Source: Triplophysa rosa
Taxonomy: Eukaryota; Chordata; Actinopteri; Cypriniformes; Nemacheilidae
Direction: 5' to 3'
DNA length: 64,000 nucleotides
Assembly (NCBI RefSeq): GCF_024868665.1
Contig: NC_079898.1
Location: 2,160,164-2,224,163 of the forward strand
A model generated the notes under the pieces. That model was not told the DNA's origin. It saw only the letters and a program-made list of their open reading frames with translations, and did not search any database. The translations under genes and the position numbers were made by a program. Position 1 is the first letter of the stretch; the number at the start of each line of letters is the position of its first letter. Of the stretch, positions 47,501 to 62,500 are shown piece after piece.

Positions 47501-50500
47501 TTTGGTCTTCGGTGAATACCTGTAAAGTGATGTTGGCGTGTGGCCAGTTCTTTAGGTCACTCAGGAGCAAGTAGGAGTCTCGGTCCACAAAGTTAACGCT
47601 AACCAACTTTTCACAGCGTGGTCCACCAAACCCTTCCAGGCACTGACACAGCGGATGGCCGCCTCGCTCCACACAGGGCGCATTGTTCTGACAGTCGGCC
47701 AGGTCGCATGGAGATTGCGGGGTAGATGGCACTTCACACAGCTGTCCACTGCTCACAACATTTACAGTAAGGCCAACTTTTATAAGCTCAAAGCAAATTT
47801 TCATTTAAACATTAGTTCCTTATTTATATTTACACACATTATGACAGACGCTTATCCAAAGCAACTTGAAGCTATCCATTTTATCAAAATGTGTTGCCTG
47901 GGAATCAACCCCATGACGACCTTTACACCTTAGCTAATGCAATGAGCTACCAATTTACCCTTTGCCTGAAGTTTGATTGACAGGTGACCTGACCAATCAT
48001 AACTCCGATATTATTTTGAATTTGTATTTCAAACTTTATTTTGTTTACTTAGTCACTTTCACATCCTGAATTTATACTTTAAATGCATATTGCAGACCTT
48101 CTTACTGCTTTTGGCTGAAAGTACACGTCATTTTTTCCAGAAATGATAATTTCACAATAAATATTCTTTAGTGCAGTGGGAGCGCTTTGGCGTCGGACAT
48201 CAGAAAAGGGGGCAGGCTTTGAGAAGGGTCAATTGAGCAACAATTTACAGACATCAAGATATGTCTACGCTTTCAATGATCTATTTTGTTAGTTACTTTA
48301 TTTTTTATTTAAAAGTGTCAAATCGAATTGTCAAAAAAGAAACACTTTTGGGACCAATTTCTTAATATTTTTATTAGAGAGCTTTAAACTGCATTATTAA
48401 TACGAATCTAGTAAGAATGTCACGATCCCAGCCTGTTTCCTCTGTCTTGTTGTCTTTTGTGTTCCCCATTTCCTGTGTGCAATGTCCAGCAGATCCAGTA
48501 GAGAGGTTAATCCATCTTTGTCAAGGTAATTGCCCCCTCAAGGACCACATCAAATACTTTTGACATTGCATACCTTACTGACCTTCCAGATCTTGAACTG
48601 ATAGATTTCTATTGTTATGGACTCAACGAACAACTCCAAGCTAAACTCCTCCATGATGGTCCTTGAGTGTTGCTTGCAGAATTCATTGATTACATCTTGC
48701 TTTTAGTTGGTTACATGCTCAGCATAGGGGATGCTGATGAGGATGCTGGGCAGTAAGCCATCATGACTGCCACAGCAGGGCCTCCAGCCGTCATGGCCAT
48801 CATGGCCGCCACGGCAGAGTGCCACACCAGAAGCGCCAAACCCACTAATATTGTCTGCACTTCCTGTGTTTTCCACAGTTCTATTGTGTGTTTGGGGTAC
48901 ACACTCTAGAAATACTCTTCTGCTCCTCCAGAGGCCCCTCAAACCAATGAGTCTGTTCGAGAGGCCACTCCAGCCTGCCCCAGTGCTCCCTGCCATGGCC
49001 AAGACTCTTTCGCTTGGATGTATTGAATAAATGCTTATTGTGGATTATCTTCTTCATCATGTGCTTTATATTGCACCATGCTACGTGACAGGGTCTAGAT
49101 TTTTAATATAAGTTACCCTAGGTATTTAAAGGGGTCATATGACAGGGCTAAAACGAATATTTTCATTTGTTTTAGATGTAATGCAATGTGTATACATGAT
49201 TTAAGGTTCAAAAACGCTGTATTTCCACATACCGTGCATGTTTGTATCTCCTCTTTGCCCCGCCTCTCTGAAACGTGCAGATTTTTTTACAAACTTCATC
49301 GATCTGAAAAGCGAGGTGTGCTATGATTGGCCAGTTAACCAGTGCGTAGTGATTGGTGGAATACTGCAAGCGTGTGATGGAAATGTGACGCCTCTTACCA
49401 TATTTGGAACATCAGGTTCCAAAACAATTGCACTGACAGGAACGTCCACCTTACTTGCGTATACTATACATTTGGGCGGTCTTTGTCAAATCATACCATG
49501 AACTGACATAGATTTGTGGGGGTGTGGTTACACGAGGCGTTTCAGGCAGGTCTGGGTGAGCATTCGCTTTAGATAGAATGCATCTTTTGTTCCGACACTT
49601 TAATTTTTGCAATTTTATGTGTCTAATACATGCATGGGCAACTTATAACACACCAAAGCTACAGAAAAACATGTATTCACGCCATATGACCCCTTTAAGG
49701 TAAAAAATGTACAAAATACATAAATGTAATGTAGTGAAGTAAAAAGTATGATATTATGCTTTAGAACAGTGGTTCTAAAGCATAATATCATACTTTTTAC
49801 TCCACTTCTCAATTGGTTTGGCAATGAGACCCACACTTTCCCATGGTCATTAAGCAGCGACCCACTTTTTTAGGACATATGACGTCATGTGTAGCCACCA
49901 CCATATTATAAACATATTCAAAATAACTCAAAGCAAAAATAACATGGCATTTTGGGGTTATGGAAATAAGAGTTCCGTGGTGAATACACAATACTAACAT
50001 GAACTGTTAATGAAAGATGAATGTGAACATCATACCTTCATGTACATTCTGCCCAGCTAACACATGAAGTACCAGTTATGTGATTTCAGGTACTTTACTT
50101 TAAAGACATTTGTGTGAGAACAGCTCTGTATAACATCTGACAGGACAGGATAGTTCGTTTTTCTGAAGTGAAATAATGACACTGACATTCAGTCTGACAA
50201 CATCTTACCTAAACACAGATATTGAATTGAGACACCGAGCGCTCACTTGCTCAGGCATCTGCCAACAGCCTTCACGCATGTCTTTCAAAATAAAAGTCTC
50301 GCATCAGAAAAACATTTAGAATTAAGTTTCTTGTTGTTGATTTTGATTCTTAAACTACACTCCGCGACCCTCCGCGACCCACTTAGAACGGTCTCGTTAC
50401 CCACCAGTTGAGAAACACTGCTTTAGAATGTAGTAAAGTAAAATTTGTTACAAGTACAAAAACTAATAAAAAATACTTACTGTCCACCTTTTCACTCTAA

Positions 50501-53500
50501 AAATACTTCATTACTATTTTTTATTTGGGTACATTTTTTTATATACTTTCTCTGTGGTACTGACCTGTAGCCCTGTGGACAATCACAGGTGTATCCGTTT
50601 ATTTCATCCAAACATTCTGCCCTGTCATGGCACTTGTGTTCTTTACAGTCATCATAGTTTACGCTGCAGTCATCACCCACGAAACCAGGTGCACATATAC
50701 ATCTAAAGCACACACATACGAAAGCATTCAATATGAGGCGCTTTTGTTATCTGCTTTCTGAATCAAGTATTTGAAATATTAGCTTATAAAAAGCTATAAA
50801 CATGGTTACGAGATGACAGGAGAAGTGTGTTTACTTTGGGCCGGTGGCTGTAATGACGCAGGTGGATTGGTGCTTACAGGGACTTCGACCAGAAGCACAC
50901 ATATCCTCCAGTTCTTCACACATCTCCCCTACACACACACACAGAGAGAGAGAGTAAAAGAGATTAAAGATGGTTCGCATTGAATAATAATAATAAGGTG
51001 CTAGTATGATATATGTTGAGTAAGTTTATTACAGACCTGTGTAAAAAGGAGAGCATAAACAAGTGTAGTTGTTGAGGCCATCTATACAGGTTGCTCCATT
51101 CTGACAGTCATTATCTTTACACTCTTCAATGTCAATCTCACATGTGAAACCTTCAAAGCCAGCAGGACAGGAACAGCTGAGAAAACAAAGAATAAGAGTT
51201 TCCAACGGGATCAAATCCTCTAAGAGCTGTGTAAGAGAATATTAAATGTATGGCAGTTCTATATATACCGTTTAACAGAAACAAACCTCAGAAAAGACAT
51301 AAAGTGACCCAATAGCATTACAATAGCATGACAGTGGTTTAGATCCTACCTATCTGACCGTTTAATTTTTTCATTAAAATGGTGAATCATCAAATCTAAT
51401 GCATGTAATTTATGGATTGCCACAAAGCTCTGTTTTAGGGCCTTTGTTATTGTCTGTATATGTGACCTTGGACCACAAAACCAGTCATAAGTAGCGTGGG
51501 TATATTTGTAGCAATACCCAAGAATACATTGTATGGGTCAAAATTATATTTTTTTCTTTTATGCCAAAAATCTTTATGATCATGTTCCATGAAGATATTT
51601 TGTAAATATATCAAACATTTAAATATAATCAAAACATTATTTTTGTGAGTGGATACAGCAAAATCGCGAACAAAAAAAGATGGAAACATGCCGACACAAT
51701 TCACTCACTGCTCTTTGGAAACCACTCAAGTTTGGTATCTATGTACAGTAAAGCTCAGAATTTCTGCTTTCGGGTTCATCCACTCTCCACAACGTCATTA
51801 CAGCCGTAAGCCCACCGAGAGCGTTAAAACAAAACTGTTTCTTTTTAGCAACGGCCTACTACAGCACCTCTGTTGGACAACAAGGTCATTTCCTCAGCCA
51901 AATATTATCCTATCCTAACAAACCATACATCAATGGAAAGCTTGTTTGTTGTTATATCTTTGATATTATGTCTGCCACTATAATAGAAACGTTCAGATGA
52001 TCAAAGCACACTGACCTGTAGGCTTTATTGTTTTCTTCAGACACGCTGCATGTTCCTCCATGTTGACAGGGCTCGCTGACACAAGCATTAGGTACTATAT
52101 CACAGTTCTTGCCCTGGGCAAAACAGCAAACACATAAATGTTTCATGTTCTGTCAGCGCTCAGACTGATGACATGTTGTGTGTACTTACCTTAAACCCTT
52201 CTAAACAGCTGCACCTGTAGCCGTCCAGCTCATCTGTGTGACAGGTCCCGCCGTTTAAACAGGGACTAGACACACATGGGTTACATTTTGCCAGTATGGC
52301 AGTGTCCACCTCACCTGCACACACAAGCCTAAATGAGCCTCTTCAGTTCCCAAAAAAAACATGATACAGTGGGCTTCATACATGCTTTGACCTGCACATG
52401 GAAAGTGCTCACGGGATCACACTTTTGTGTGGTTTGTTTTGATTTTTGATTTCTGCTTTAGTTTACGCATGGATTATTTTGCGTAAACTTTGATTATTGA
52501 TTATTTTTTACCTTGACATTCAAACCTCTTGGCAGGAGTGGTTAGAAGCAGTTTGCCCTCCATGCCATGCGGGCTGACACAGCGGGCAATTCCAGGCTCC
52601 TTATAGCCGGTTTTCACCCAGTCAGAGAGCCAGCGCAGTCGGCAATCACAATACAGTGGGTTCGCCCCAATAGCCCTGAAAATTTTCAAACATGGTCCAG
52701 CATGAACCGACACTGATGTAAATAGATTTGTGAGTGTGTTTGTTTGATTACTCACAGATGTGACAGCGATGTAGCATCATTGAAAATCCCGTCAGGCAGC
52801 TCCGAGATGTCATTGCCATGCAGAGACCTAAAAAAACGCATGTATTATATAGTATAATATGATAATTTACACCCATGTGCAGATTGCAGTGCACGCGTGT
52901 AATTTCATATCTTGCTTATCTATGTTATTGTATGTCTGTTTTACAAAAAATGAGAAAGGATCACAGAAGTAAACATTCTGGAAAGGATCAACTGCTTCGT
53001 TTGTTTGTTTGTTTGTTAGCGGTCTAGCTTCTTCAGAGTGACGCAGTTGTGAAGACAGCATAGTCTGAGTTAGCTTAGTGCCGGAGTGATACAAACAATG
53101 GTGATACTGGTGGAATATCGCATGGCTTTCAGCCAATCATATTCGAGAACCAGAAAGAACTGTTGTATAAAATATTATAATGTGCGAGTTATCAGCGTGA
53201 TATAAAGCTAAAGACTACTTTAGTGGCTTCAGACTTCAATGATCTTTTAGCATGCTCATCTTCTGTCCTAACTAGACACAATGCTGCAGTTTCAAGGTAT
53301 TTTTCTGCGCTTCGCGAAAGCAGAAAAACACAGAAAAGCAACTCACAGCTCATTCAATCCAGAATGCATTTTGTGAAACATAAATGTCTGGGAAATAGGC
53401 CTAAGATGATGGAGCTCAAACACTGCATTAATGTACTGTGCAATTTAGGGCTTGCAAATTCGCTAAACTGCAAACCTCACTAAAAGTGGAAGAATGTGGG

Positions 53501-56500
53501 CAGCCAAAACAGATGTAAGCAAAATAGAATCCTAGCAAATGTTTTGAATGTCACTTATTGTGGTTAATTTTCATTAGGGCAAAAAAGAGAGATGCGATTG
53601 GAAGATAAAAAGACAAAAAGATACGTACAGCAAGCGGAGAGATCGAAGACCCGCAAATGCCAGAGTTGGAATACAACGAAGAGCATTATAGCTGAGAATC
53701 CTGGAAGACGAAAACCAACCAAAATAAACTGCCATACTGTGATAATAGCTTAAAAAATGAATGTAATAACACATACAAGGTAGTAAGCTGACTCATGTTG
53801 GCAAATGAAGAACTGGTTAGGGAGCTGATTTTGTTGTTACTTAGGTCTCTGAAAAGAACCAGAAGATGAACATAAACATAATTTAAATTAAATAAAAAAA
53901 AAACTAAAAGTTGCAAAGAATATAGAGAGACATACACCAGCTGCAGATTTTTGAAGGTGGACAGCTCTTGTGGCACAATGCTGAACAGGTTTCCATCCAA
54001 GTATCTGCAGACAGGAGCTCAATGTTAAAGACCCAGCCTTTAATCTCACTGCTTACTGATTCTCTTTTCCGCATCAGTTACTCACTAACATATTTTTCCA
54101 AACCTGCAAGTTTTCTACCTTGGTAATACTTGTGCTTATCAAAACGTGCATTGTAAAGACAAATCGATGCCAAACCATGCCATTGGTTTTCGCATGTCAC
54201 GTGACTGCTAACATTATAGCAGGTTAATATGCAGACGTGTAGATTAAATTTATAGAGAATTCAGTTCCTCAGACAAAGATATCGAATGATTGAAGAAGAG
54301 AATGAATGTAGCACACGTCATACATTCTGCTTTTAATTGTATATGTGAAAGTAAAGTAAAACTTCTTTTGTGTTTGTGTTTCGCTGTTGTGTCGTCCTTT
54401 CAATGAACGTGAAGAATGCACAGGGAATGTGAAATGCATTCCACAGAAATCCCAGCAGCTGGTTGTGGGTTTATGGGAGTTAGGGTAAGTCTGGCTGTTA
54501 GGGGTAAATTAGGGGTAATAATGATGTGACTCCAGAACACACCTGGAAACAGGCCTGGAATCAGTGAGAGCAAAGTGTAAATGAGAGGTTTTCATGCTCT
54601 TAGGGAACGCAAGGCATCTGGTGACTGTGTGTGTGTGATTTCAGTCACTCCCACTGAAAATGATCCTCATTACACAACGACTGCAGCAGCTTTCCCCGGT
54701 CACAGTTCACAGTATCAATGACATCACGTTCCAGCAAACTCTCATTCGCTAATAATGTTCTTCCATTTATCTCTTGTGATTTTATAGCAAAAGCAAATTA
54801 TTTCAAGCAGAGAGTCACTTTTACAGCAAACATCTGTCTGTCTGTGTTTGTATCAGTTAATTATTAACAGCTACATGTAGCTTTTGAGAACATTTTTGTA
54901 TTTGACTTTAAATGTTCACTAGAGTTGAACAGATGTTCAGAGGTGTAATAAAGTCAGTCTCACAGCTCGGTGACGTTGCGTGGAATGCCTTTGGGTAAGA
55001 CGCTTAAATGTTTGTTGCTGCAGCGTATCACTGTCTCCAGACAGGTACAATCACTGGGACACTGGATGGGTGGAGTACAGCTCGATTCCTCTTGACCTGC
55101 ACACAGGACAGACAAGGGGCATGAAGGGGATTTGTCAAGTCTATTGAAGGTCAATGGAAAAGGCTGGACAGGTTTGTCTGTACTGGCGCTCCAAGCGTGA
55201 AACTCATCTCAACGTGATAATAGACTATATGCATGGTTACTTCCTTCCGATAAGCTAGAGCAGACATTTCCGCTGAACTGACAGCTATGGGATTTCATAC
55301 TATACTCGCTGCCTTAAAAGAGTGTGAAATGTGATGATTGAATTGAAATTTGCTGAGGAGAAACACAGAGATCTGTTGTCCCCTCATGCAGTTGATGTTA
55401 TGGCATGACTAACGCCAAAAGTATATTATCGCCCTACTGGTTGGCCTTCCAGCCAACGCAGCCAGGCCCCTGCTGATGACCCAGAACGCAGCAGCACATG
55501 TAGGTCTTCAATCAGCCTAAAAGAGCCCACGTCACACCCCTGCTGATTTCACTCCAATGGCTACCTGTAGCTGCCCTGCCCACATCAAATCTAAATCACT
55601 GACAATGGTCTTCGCAAAAGTGAAAGGAAACTCACCCCCTTCATTCATACAGGTCTACGTTCCCCATCGTCCTCTATGCCTAGTGACTCAACGAGGCACC
55701 AAATCGCTTACAAAAACCTTCACCCAGCTTCACCCTTCAAAAACAACTAAAAACACGCCTGTTCCCAATGACTAACCCCTAACTGTCTGTCATGGTTCTG
55801 CTTTTAGTCTTGGATTTCCTGGTCCTGAGGCAGAGCCATGACAAAGTCTTTGGTTATGTGTGGAGAGAAACATATTATTGTCCTTTTGACAATAATATGC
55901 GTCCTCTCCAGCGTCTCGTCATTGGCCCCGCCCCTCTCGTTTCCTGTATTGTTTCCCGGCCGTGTCTGATTACCCTCACCTTCCTGTCGTTATCCCTCGT
56001 TTGTCTTTCCTATTTAATGCCCTCATGTTTCATTGTCCTGTGTTTGGTCATTGTGTTTGCTACGTGGTTTCATGTCGTGCTTACCGGCTCATCATGCTTG
56101 TGTTCCTGTTGTGGATTCCCCTGTCTCATCGTAGTAAGTGTTGAGTTTAGTTCATGTCTATTGTTTGTTAGTCTAGTATTTAGTTAGTCTTTGTCCCTGT
56201 TTATCCCTTGTTATTTTACCCCCACGTGGGTTCTTGTTTTGTGTTTTATCTTTTGTTAACACCTTCATCCCCGCTGCCTGCAATTGGGTTCTTTCCCACC
56301 ACGAGCCGTGACACTGTCTACTTTTTTAGTTAAATGTTTCTGTTTCTCTATGTGGTTTATTTTTCCAGCCAGCGTCCTACTTAACTAAACATTGTTTGTT
56401 AGATGCTCTCTCATTTGTCGGTTCACTGGAAGTTTTCCAGCTGGCTTATATTATTGCGGAAATTCTTGCATATTGTACATAGACTCAATTATGAGTTTTG

Positions 56501-59500
56501 TCCGCATTCGGCATACCTTTTGCTCATAAGAGTATGTAAGCGGAGTGGAGTGGCAACAATTTGCTCGAAGCATTTTGCATTCACACCGCTCCGCTCCATT
56601 TCTCGATTCTCTGTAAAGTAAATGCATAATACTTGTTTACATATTACAGTACATGGAATAAAATAAATTAGCAAAAGTTAAATACATTGCCCTCTCTTAT
56701 TGTTTATAAACCTTCAGAACTACAATTCTTTGCAGGTGAATGCAACGCAAAACTTTTCTAAATGAACGCAAAAGCATTGATATACGTTATATATGTTTGT
56801 TTCCCATCTTATATTTGTTCCATCACCATGTCCCTTTAGGGCCTCTGTACAAGTAATTTAGATTTGCTAGTCTGAACAAGTGTGTTGTGATTTAATGTAA
56901 AAATTCATTTTTTTTACTTCTGCATCAGACATTGTTGTTAGATACTGAAGTAAATGACAAATAATCAAAGACGTCAACACAATATAGAGGCTTTAAATCA
57001 GATATTTATTGACTGATGAATAAACATTTCCTTAGGCTTAACTAATATTCTGTTGTACCGCATAGGTTTAGCAGGATGTCAGTTTTTTGGATAAAACAAT
57101 CAAAAGGTTCTTCGGTTACACTACAAACATCAGGGTCCATTACATTTTTTTATCCAAAGTATTAGAGAAAGCTGTGTTAAATCAGTTATCCCCTTATTTA
57201 ATTGGGAATAAGATACTGGATCCTTATCAGTCTGGCTTAAGATCTAAGCATAGTACTGAATCTGCCTTGTTAAGAGTGGTTAACGACTTGTTACTATTTG
57301 TGGATTCTGGAAATTGTGCAGTTTTGGTATTGTAGGATTTAAGTGCGGCATTTGATACAGTGGATCACTGCATTCTTTTAAACGGGTTAAAAACTGAGGT
57401 TGGTATCTGTGATTCAGCCTTAGAGTGGTTTGAGTCCTATTTTACTGAAAGGGGTTTCTCTGTGGGATAACTTTGTTCCGTACCTGCTTCGGTTACGTGT
57501 GGGGAGCCGCAGGGCTCGATGTTGGGCCCGGTTTTATTTGCATATATGTGCTCCCTCTGCATTACATCTTTGAGTTTCACAAGGTTCCCTATCATATTTA
57601 CGCGGATGATACCCAATTGTACATGTCAATAAAACCTGGGTCAAAAGTCCAATTTGCTAGACTGTGTTAATGACATCAAAAGTTGGATGGGTAATCATTT
57701 TCTTCATTTAAATTAAAACGAGACTGAAGTCATTCTAATTGGTTCCCCTCATTTGGTAGATGGCCTGACCTCTAGATTAGGACCTCTGCAAGTGAATATC
57801 CGCACTCGTGTAAAAAACCCGGGTGTGGTTTTTGATTCGGAGTTAAAATTCGACAAGCAAATAAACTCTGTTGTCAGAGCCAGTATTTTTCCAGCTTAGG
57901 GGTTTACGGAAACTGAAATCTTTTCTACCTTTCAGAGATCTAGAGATAGTCATTCATGATTCATTTCAACAAGGCTTGATTACTGCAATGCTTTATATGC
58001 TGGTGTAAACCAGTCTTCCCTATCAATTTGCAACTGGTACAAAATGCCACAGCTTGCTTTTTAATGGGAAGAAATTTCACCCGTATTTTAGCACATTTAC
58101 ATTGGCTACCAGTCAAATTCAGAATTGATGACAAGGCTTTAACTTTTGTATTTAATGGCCTTACATGGCCTGGCTCCAGTCTATATCTCAGACCTTATTT
58201 GTCCATACTCCCCTCGAAGATCTCTTAGATCTTCCTCTGACAAACTATTAACTGACCCGTTGTCCCGCTTGAAATTGAAATAACGTTTAAATCATCTTTG
58301 AAAACATATCTCTTTTCTCAGGCCCATGCCTGATTAATTTTAGATATGTCTTTTTGAGTTAAAATTTTTAGTCTTGATTTATATTTGGTTTTATTGGCAA
58401 TCACTTTGTATACTTTTTATACTCTGTATTTTATGTGACTGTCATTAACGAAATGACCATTAATGTTTAAATGATGCGAGCACAAGGCTCTTTGCAGAAC
58501 AGAGAACGAGCGTGCTGGAGAAGAGCACACACATATAGGACGCGCGCACCAAATAAATATTAATTATTGTATCTTTTTAGCTGTGAAAAGTTGGATTTAT
58601 AAAATTCATCTTGACATAACAGATTTTACTCTGACCATAATTTCCCCATATAATAACATAACTGTTTTAAATAACTGTTATATAAAGAAAAGCATCTGGA
58701 CAACACGTTGTTGTTCATTTGAATGTTTCTAAACAAGCTTACCGTTTTGAATGTGATTTGATATGTTGCTGTTGATGTTTTTCTTTTATCTATAGTAAAT
58801 GAAAAGTATTACAACTCTGAGTCTGTGTCATTCAAGTCTCTAAAATAGTTATGGGCAAATAAGGACAAGTTAAATTAGTAATACTGCATGTCTGCCCAAA
58901 GAATATTAAATAAAATAAAAAAATATTAACTGGTTACCAGCCAGCACAAAACTATTAATCCATGGCATTGTCACAATGTGACCACAACAGTCAGATGTCA
59001 CGAAGTTACATTGTGGCGACAAATCAAGGAATCTCACTTTTCAGATCGCCACAGTGTAATCAGATGTAATGAAGTGTCATCAGATTACGTTGCCATTACG
59101 GGTTGCCATTCAAGTCTCTTGTCAAACACGGGCCCGCATAAACCAGTGGCAATGTAGCAACTTTAGCACTATCTTTATCGAATTTCAGACCCTCTTTTTT
59201 CCATAAAAGTGACATTTGTTATTTGTCAGTACTGCCCTACGAGATCTAGCTTTGTCACAGTCTATTCTGTGCAGTGTGAGCAGCAGATAAGCTGCTCATT
59301 CAGTTGACTGAAACGAGTGAAAGAGTACAAAACATAAGTGTTTCCAAGCATCTGTCCCTGTTACTGACGATTTGGGCACATGGACATGCACATAGTTTGT
59401 TAGTCAGGTGGAGGCAGTGCGCTACATGGGGAAAATAACAAGGAAGTATTGTTTGCCAATAACAAATAGCCAAAATTACCGCCACTCTTTAATATAGATG

Positions 59501-62500
59501 TATGGTGACTCCTCCAAGTTACACTAACAATAATAGTGAGCCAATGGTGTTAACTATTAATATTTTGAGTATATTTAGCCAACAGAAGGAATACGTTAAA
59601 ATTTGAACATGCACAGCACAGAAACATTCACACACGTTAAACACTGGGCTTCCCAATGTCATTAGCCGGGACATCTTTCACAATGACTCAAATTGTGTTG
59701 GGCTGAGGAAAAAAAGTCACCTAGGATGGATAAAATAAAATTTTGGGCGAACTAAAACAACAGAAAGCCCTATCATTAGTCAAAAAATAAAGTTCAAGAG
59801 CAGACAGATGAAGAACAGAGGCGTTTTACCCTCTTCGCAGCGGAAGTCTGGTAGCGCGACATCCTGCAGGGGAATCTCTTTGAGGAAAGCTGGCTGCTGA
59901 CAGCGTGGGTTTCCTGTCACGATTTTACGGCTCCTCAACCAGCCACTCAGCCACGCCATCTTACAGTTACAGTTGAATGGGTTGGCAAGCAGGTTTCTGC
60001 CAAAACAAAAATGCGTCAATCATCCAGAAAGCAAAGGAATCCCGCAAAGAAATGATAACAATTAACAATTTTTTTGTTTACTAATGAAAACACATTTTCA
60101 TGCAGTTTATAACCAGTGAGCTAGTATGATGAGCGGTCAGAAATCCTGCATCATGCGTGGTGTTATATGATGTTCAGTAGAAGGGTTATTCTCAGGACAT
60201 GGCACTTAACGCTCAAATAAGAGTTTTTTTCATGCTTTGATGTTTGGATTCGCTATCATCCGGATACTTCCATGTCCATATTTTTCGCACCAAACCTTCT
60301 GTTGTGATTCTGTCCAAATAAAAGTTAAAAACTATCTCCCCAGTCCCCAACAAATGTTTCCTGAAAAAGACACATATAAAGATGACAGGAGACAGCACAG
60401 GAAGTCAGGATTTCTGCCCACGTATCATTGGCTTCATACAGGGTTGAGAGGCTCTGCAGCGTGTCAAAGGCTCCGGGACTGATGATCGTCAACGTGTTGT
60501 CATAGAGCGACAGCAGGCGAACGTTGTGCAGTCCTGTGAAACTGTTGTTGTGAATGCAGCTAATGCGATTGTTTCGCAACATGCTGGAAAATAAACAGAT
60601 AACAAAGATGAAGACTCAATCTGATCATCAGTGTTGCTTGTATCATGTTTGTGTACGGTTGAACGCAAGCTCACAGCATCCGTAGGCCGTCCAGACCCCT
60701 GAAGATGCCACTGTGCACCGAGTCCAGTTGGTTAGCCGTCAGGTGCAGTTCGTTGACTGAAGACGCTCCCTCGAACGCCCCGTCCTCGATCTCAGAGATC
60801 TTATTGTTGCTGAGGTTTCTGTAGGTCACATGACAGCGTCAGTGAAGCATCAGAAGCAGCGAGGAACATATTTTGTTGGTCCTGGAGCAGAATTCCTGCT
60901 AAAGAAACCTAAACCCGGTCCTGAGTGCTTGACTGACAGGAATGTTTTTCCAGGACCATCAAAGATGTTCATCGAGGAGATACTTATCATAAATATCATC
61001 TCAACCCGAGAACGACTCTTACATTTTCTTGAGGTGAGAGAGTGTCTTGAATACACCTGTGGCCTCTATACTTGTGATCTCATTACTGTTGAGACGTCTT
61101 GTAAGAAAGTAGAATGAGAAGTGTTATGAAGCATAGCGTAATGTATCTGTCTTTAATGCAGATTATAAGATTTGTTGCCTTACATTTCTGTTGTGGACAC
61201 CGGGATGTGCTCAGGGATCCGCTTCAGCCGCAGGTTTGAACAGTCCACCACATTAGACTCACAACGGCATTTGGCTGGGCAGACCGGATCATTGCTACAG
61301 TCATTATAAAGCCTGCTGTCCTCAGTCCCTGTAACACAACAATTCCTGTTACATGTATGTATTTGACACACAAATTTATCCAAAGTGACTTAAAGGGCCC
61401 TATTTTAACGATCTAAGTGCATGGTCTAAGGCGCAAGTGCACTAAGGGCGTGTCCGAATCCACTTTTGCTAGTTTAAGGAAGGGAAAATTGGGCGCCAGG
61501 CGCATGGTCTAAAGGGGTTGTCCCTACTCTCTTAATGAGTCATGGGTGTGTTCTGTGCAAAACATGCAGTTAACCAATCAGAGTCTCATCTCCCATTCCC
61601 TTTAAGAGCCAGTTGCTCTCGCGCCACGGCGGATTCACTATTTACATGGCGGAATTTGCAAGAGCTAAGACTGGACGCTTCTCCAGAGAGGAAACGCGAG
61701 GTTAAAGCGCGCAAGCAGACCAACCATCTCCGGGACAAGCCAAAATCTTTATCCACACCATAATAATCTTTTACATTTTAATCCATTTATTTGTAATATT
61801 TGGCATTATTGTGTGCTGCGTGTCCCTCTGTGTGTAATAACCAGAATGTAGGCATGATGTGCACCCGCCTATAGGTGCATATTACTAACGCGTTCTTTAA
61901 ATAACAAAAAAATATTGCCCCGTTGCCTTTAGACCAGGGTTCAGTTGGTCAATGGTGCAGTCTAATTTAGTTGCCTCAAAATAGCAATGCGCCTCATCAC
62001 ACCTCGTTTTCATCCCAGCATGCAAATGCATTTGCTATTTAAACAATGTGGTGCAGGACGTGAAATTGAACATGGTGTCGATCTGAAACTAGCAAATAAC
62101 ACTTGCGCCGAGTGTGTGATAGGGCCAAAATTGTGAACGCGGATTGCTATACATTTCAATAAATGATAAATATCAGTGTTCTAAATTAGTGATGGGAGAA
62201 ACTTTAACTACTGATAGTTTACAGCCCTATTTCATGTAAAATGTAAATAAACATTGCACTTGTCATGACTTTAAAACTCCCTTACAAAAGTTAAGACATG
62301 TTTCAAGTTTATTTAACCTCCAGATGAGAATCTCTGACAAAATATTGTTGTGTAAAAATGACGGGGCAGGCTGGAGCAAAGGCTGGGTTTGATAGTCTGG
62401 CTTTAATTTTAGACTGGTGACAGACTTTCAAATATTTATGGAATTAGACACTGGGCAACTCCAGGACCAGAGCAAGACACTCTCATTTGTTCATGACATT

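Noticed and set aside
48703..49002. Minus-strand 99-codon frame
   Set aside because: It is antisense to the gag-like scraps of an LTR-type block and shows no domain.
55792..56187. 131-codon hydrophobic open frame resembling a membrane protein
   Set aside because: It lies wholly inside the solo LTR at 55788-56313; T/C-rich LTR sequence produces Leu/Val/Ser-rich frames by chance.
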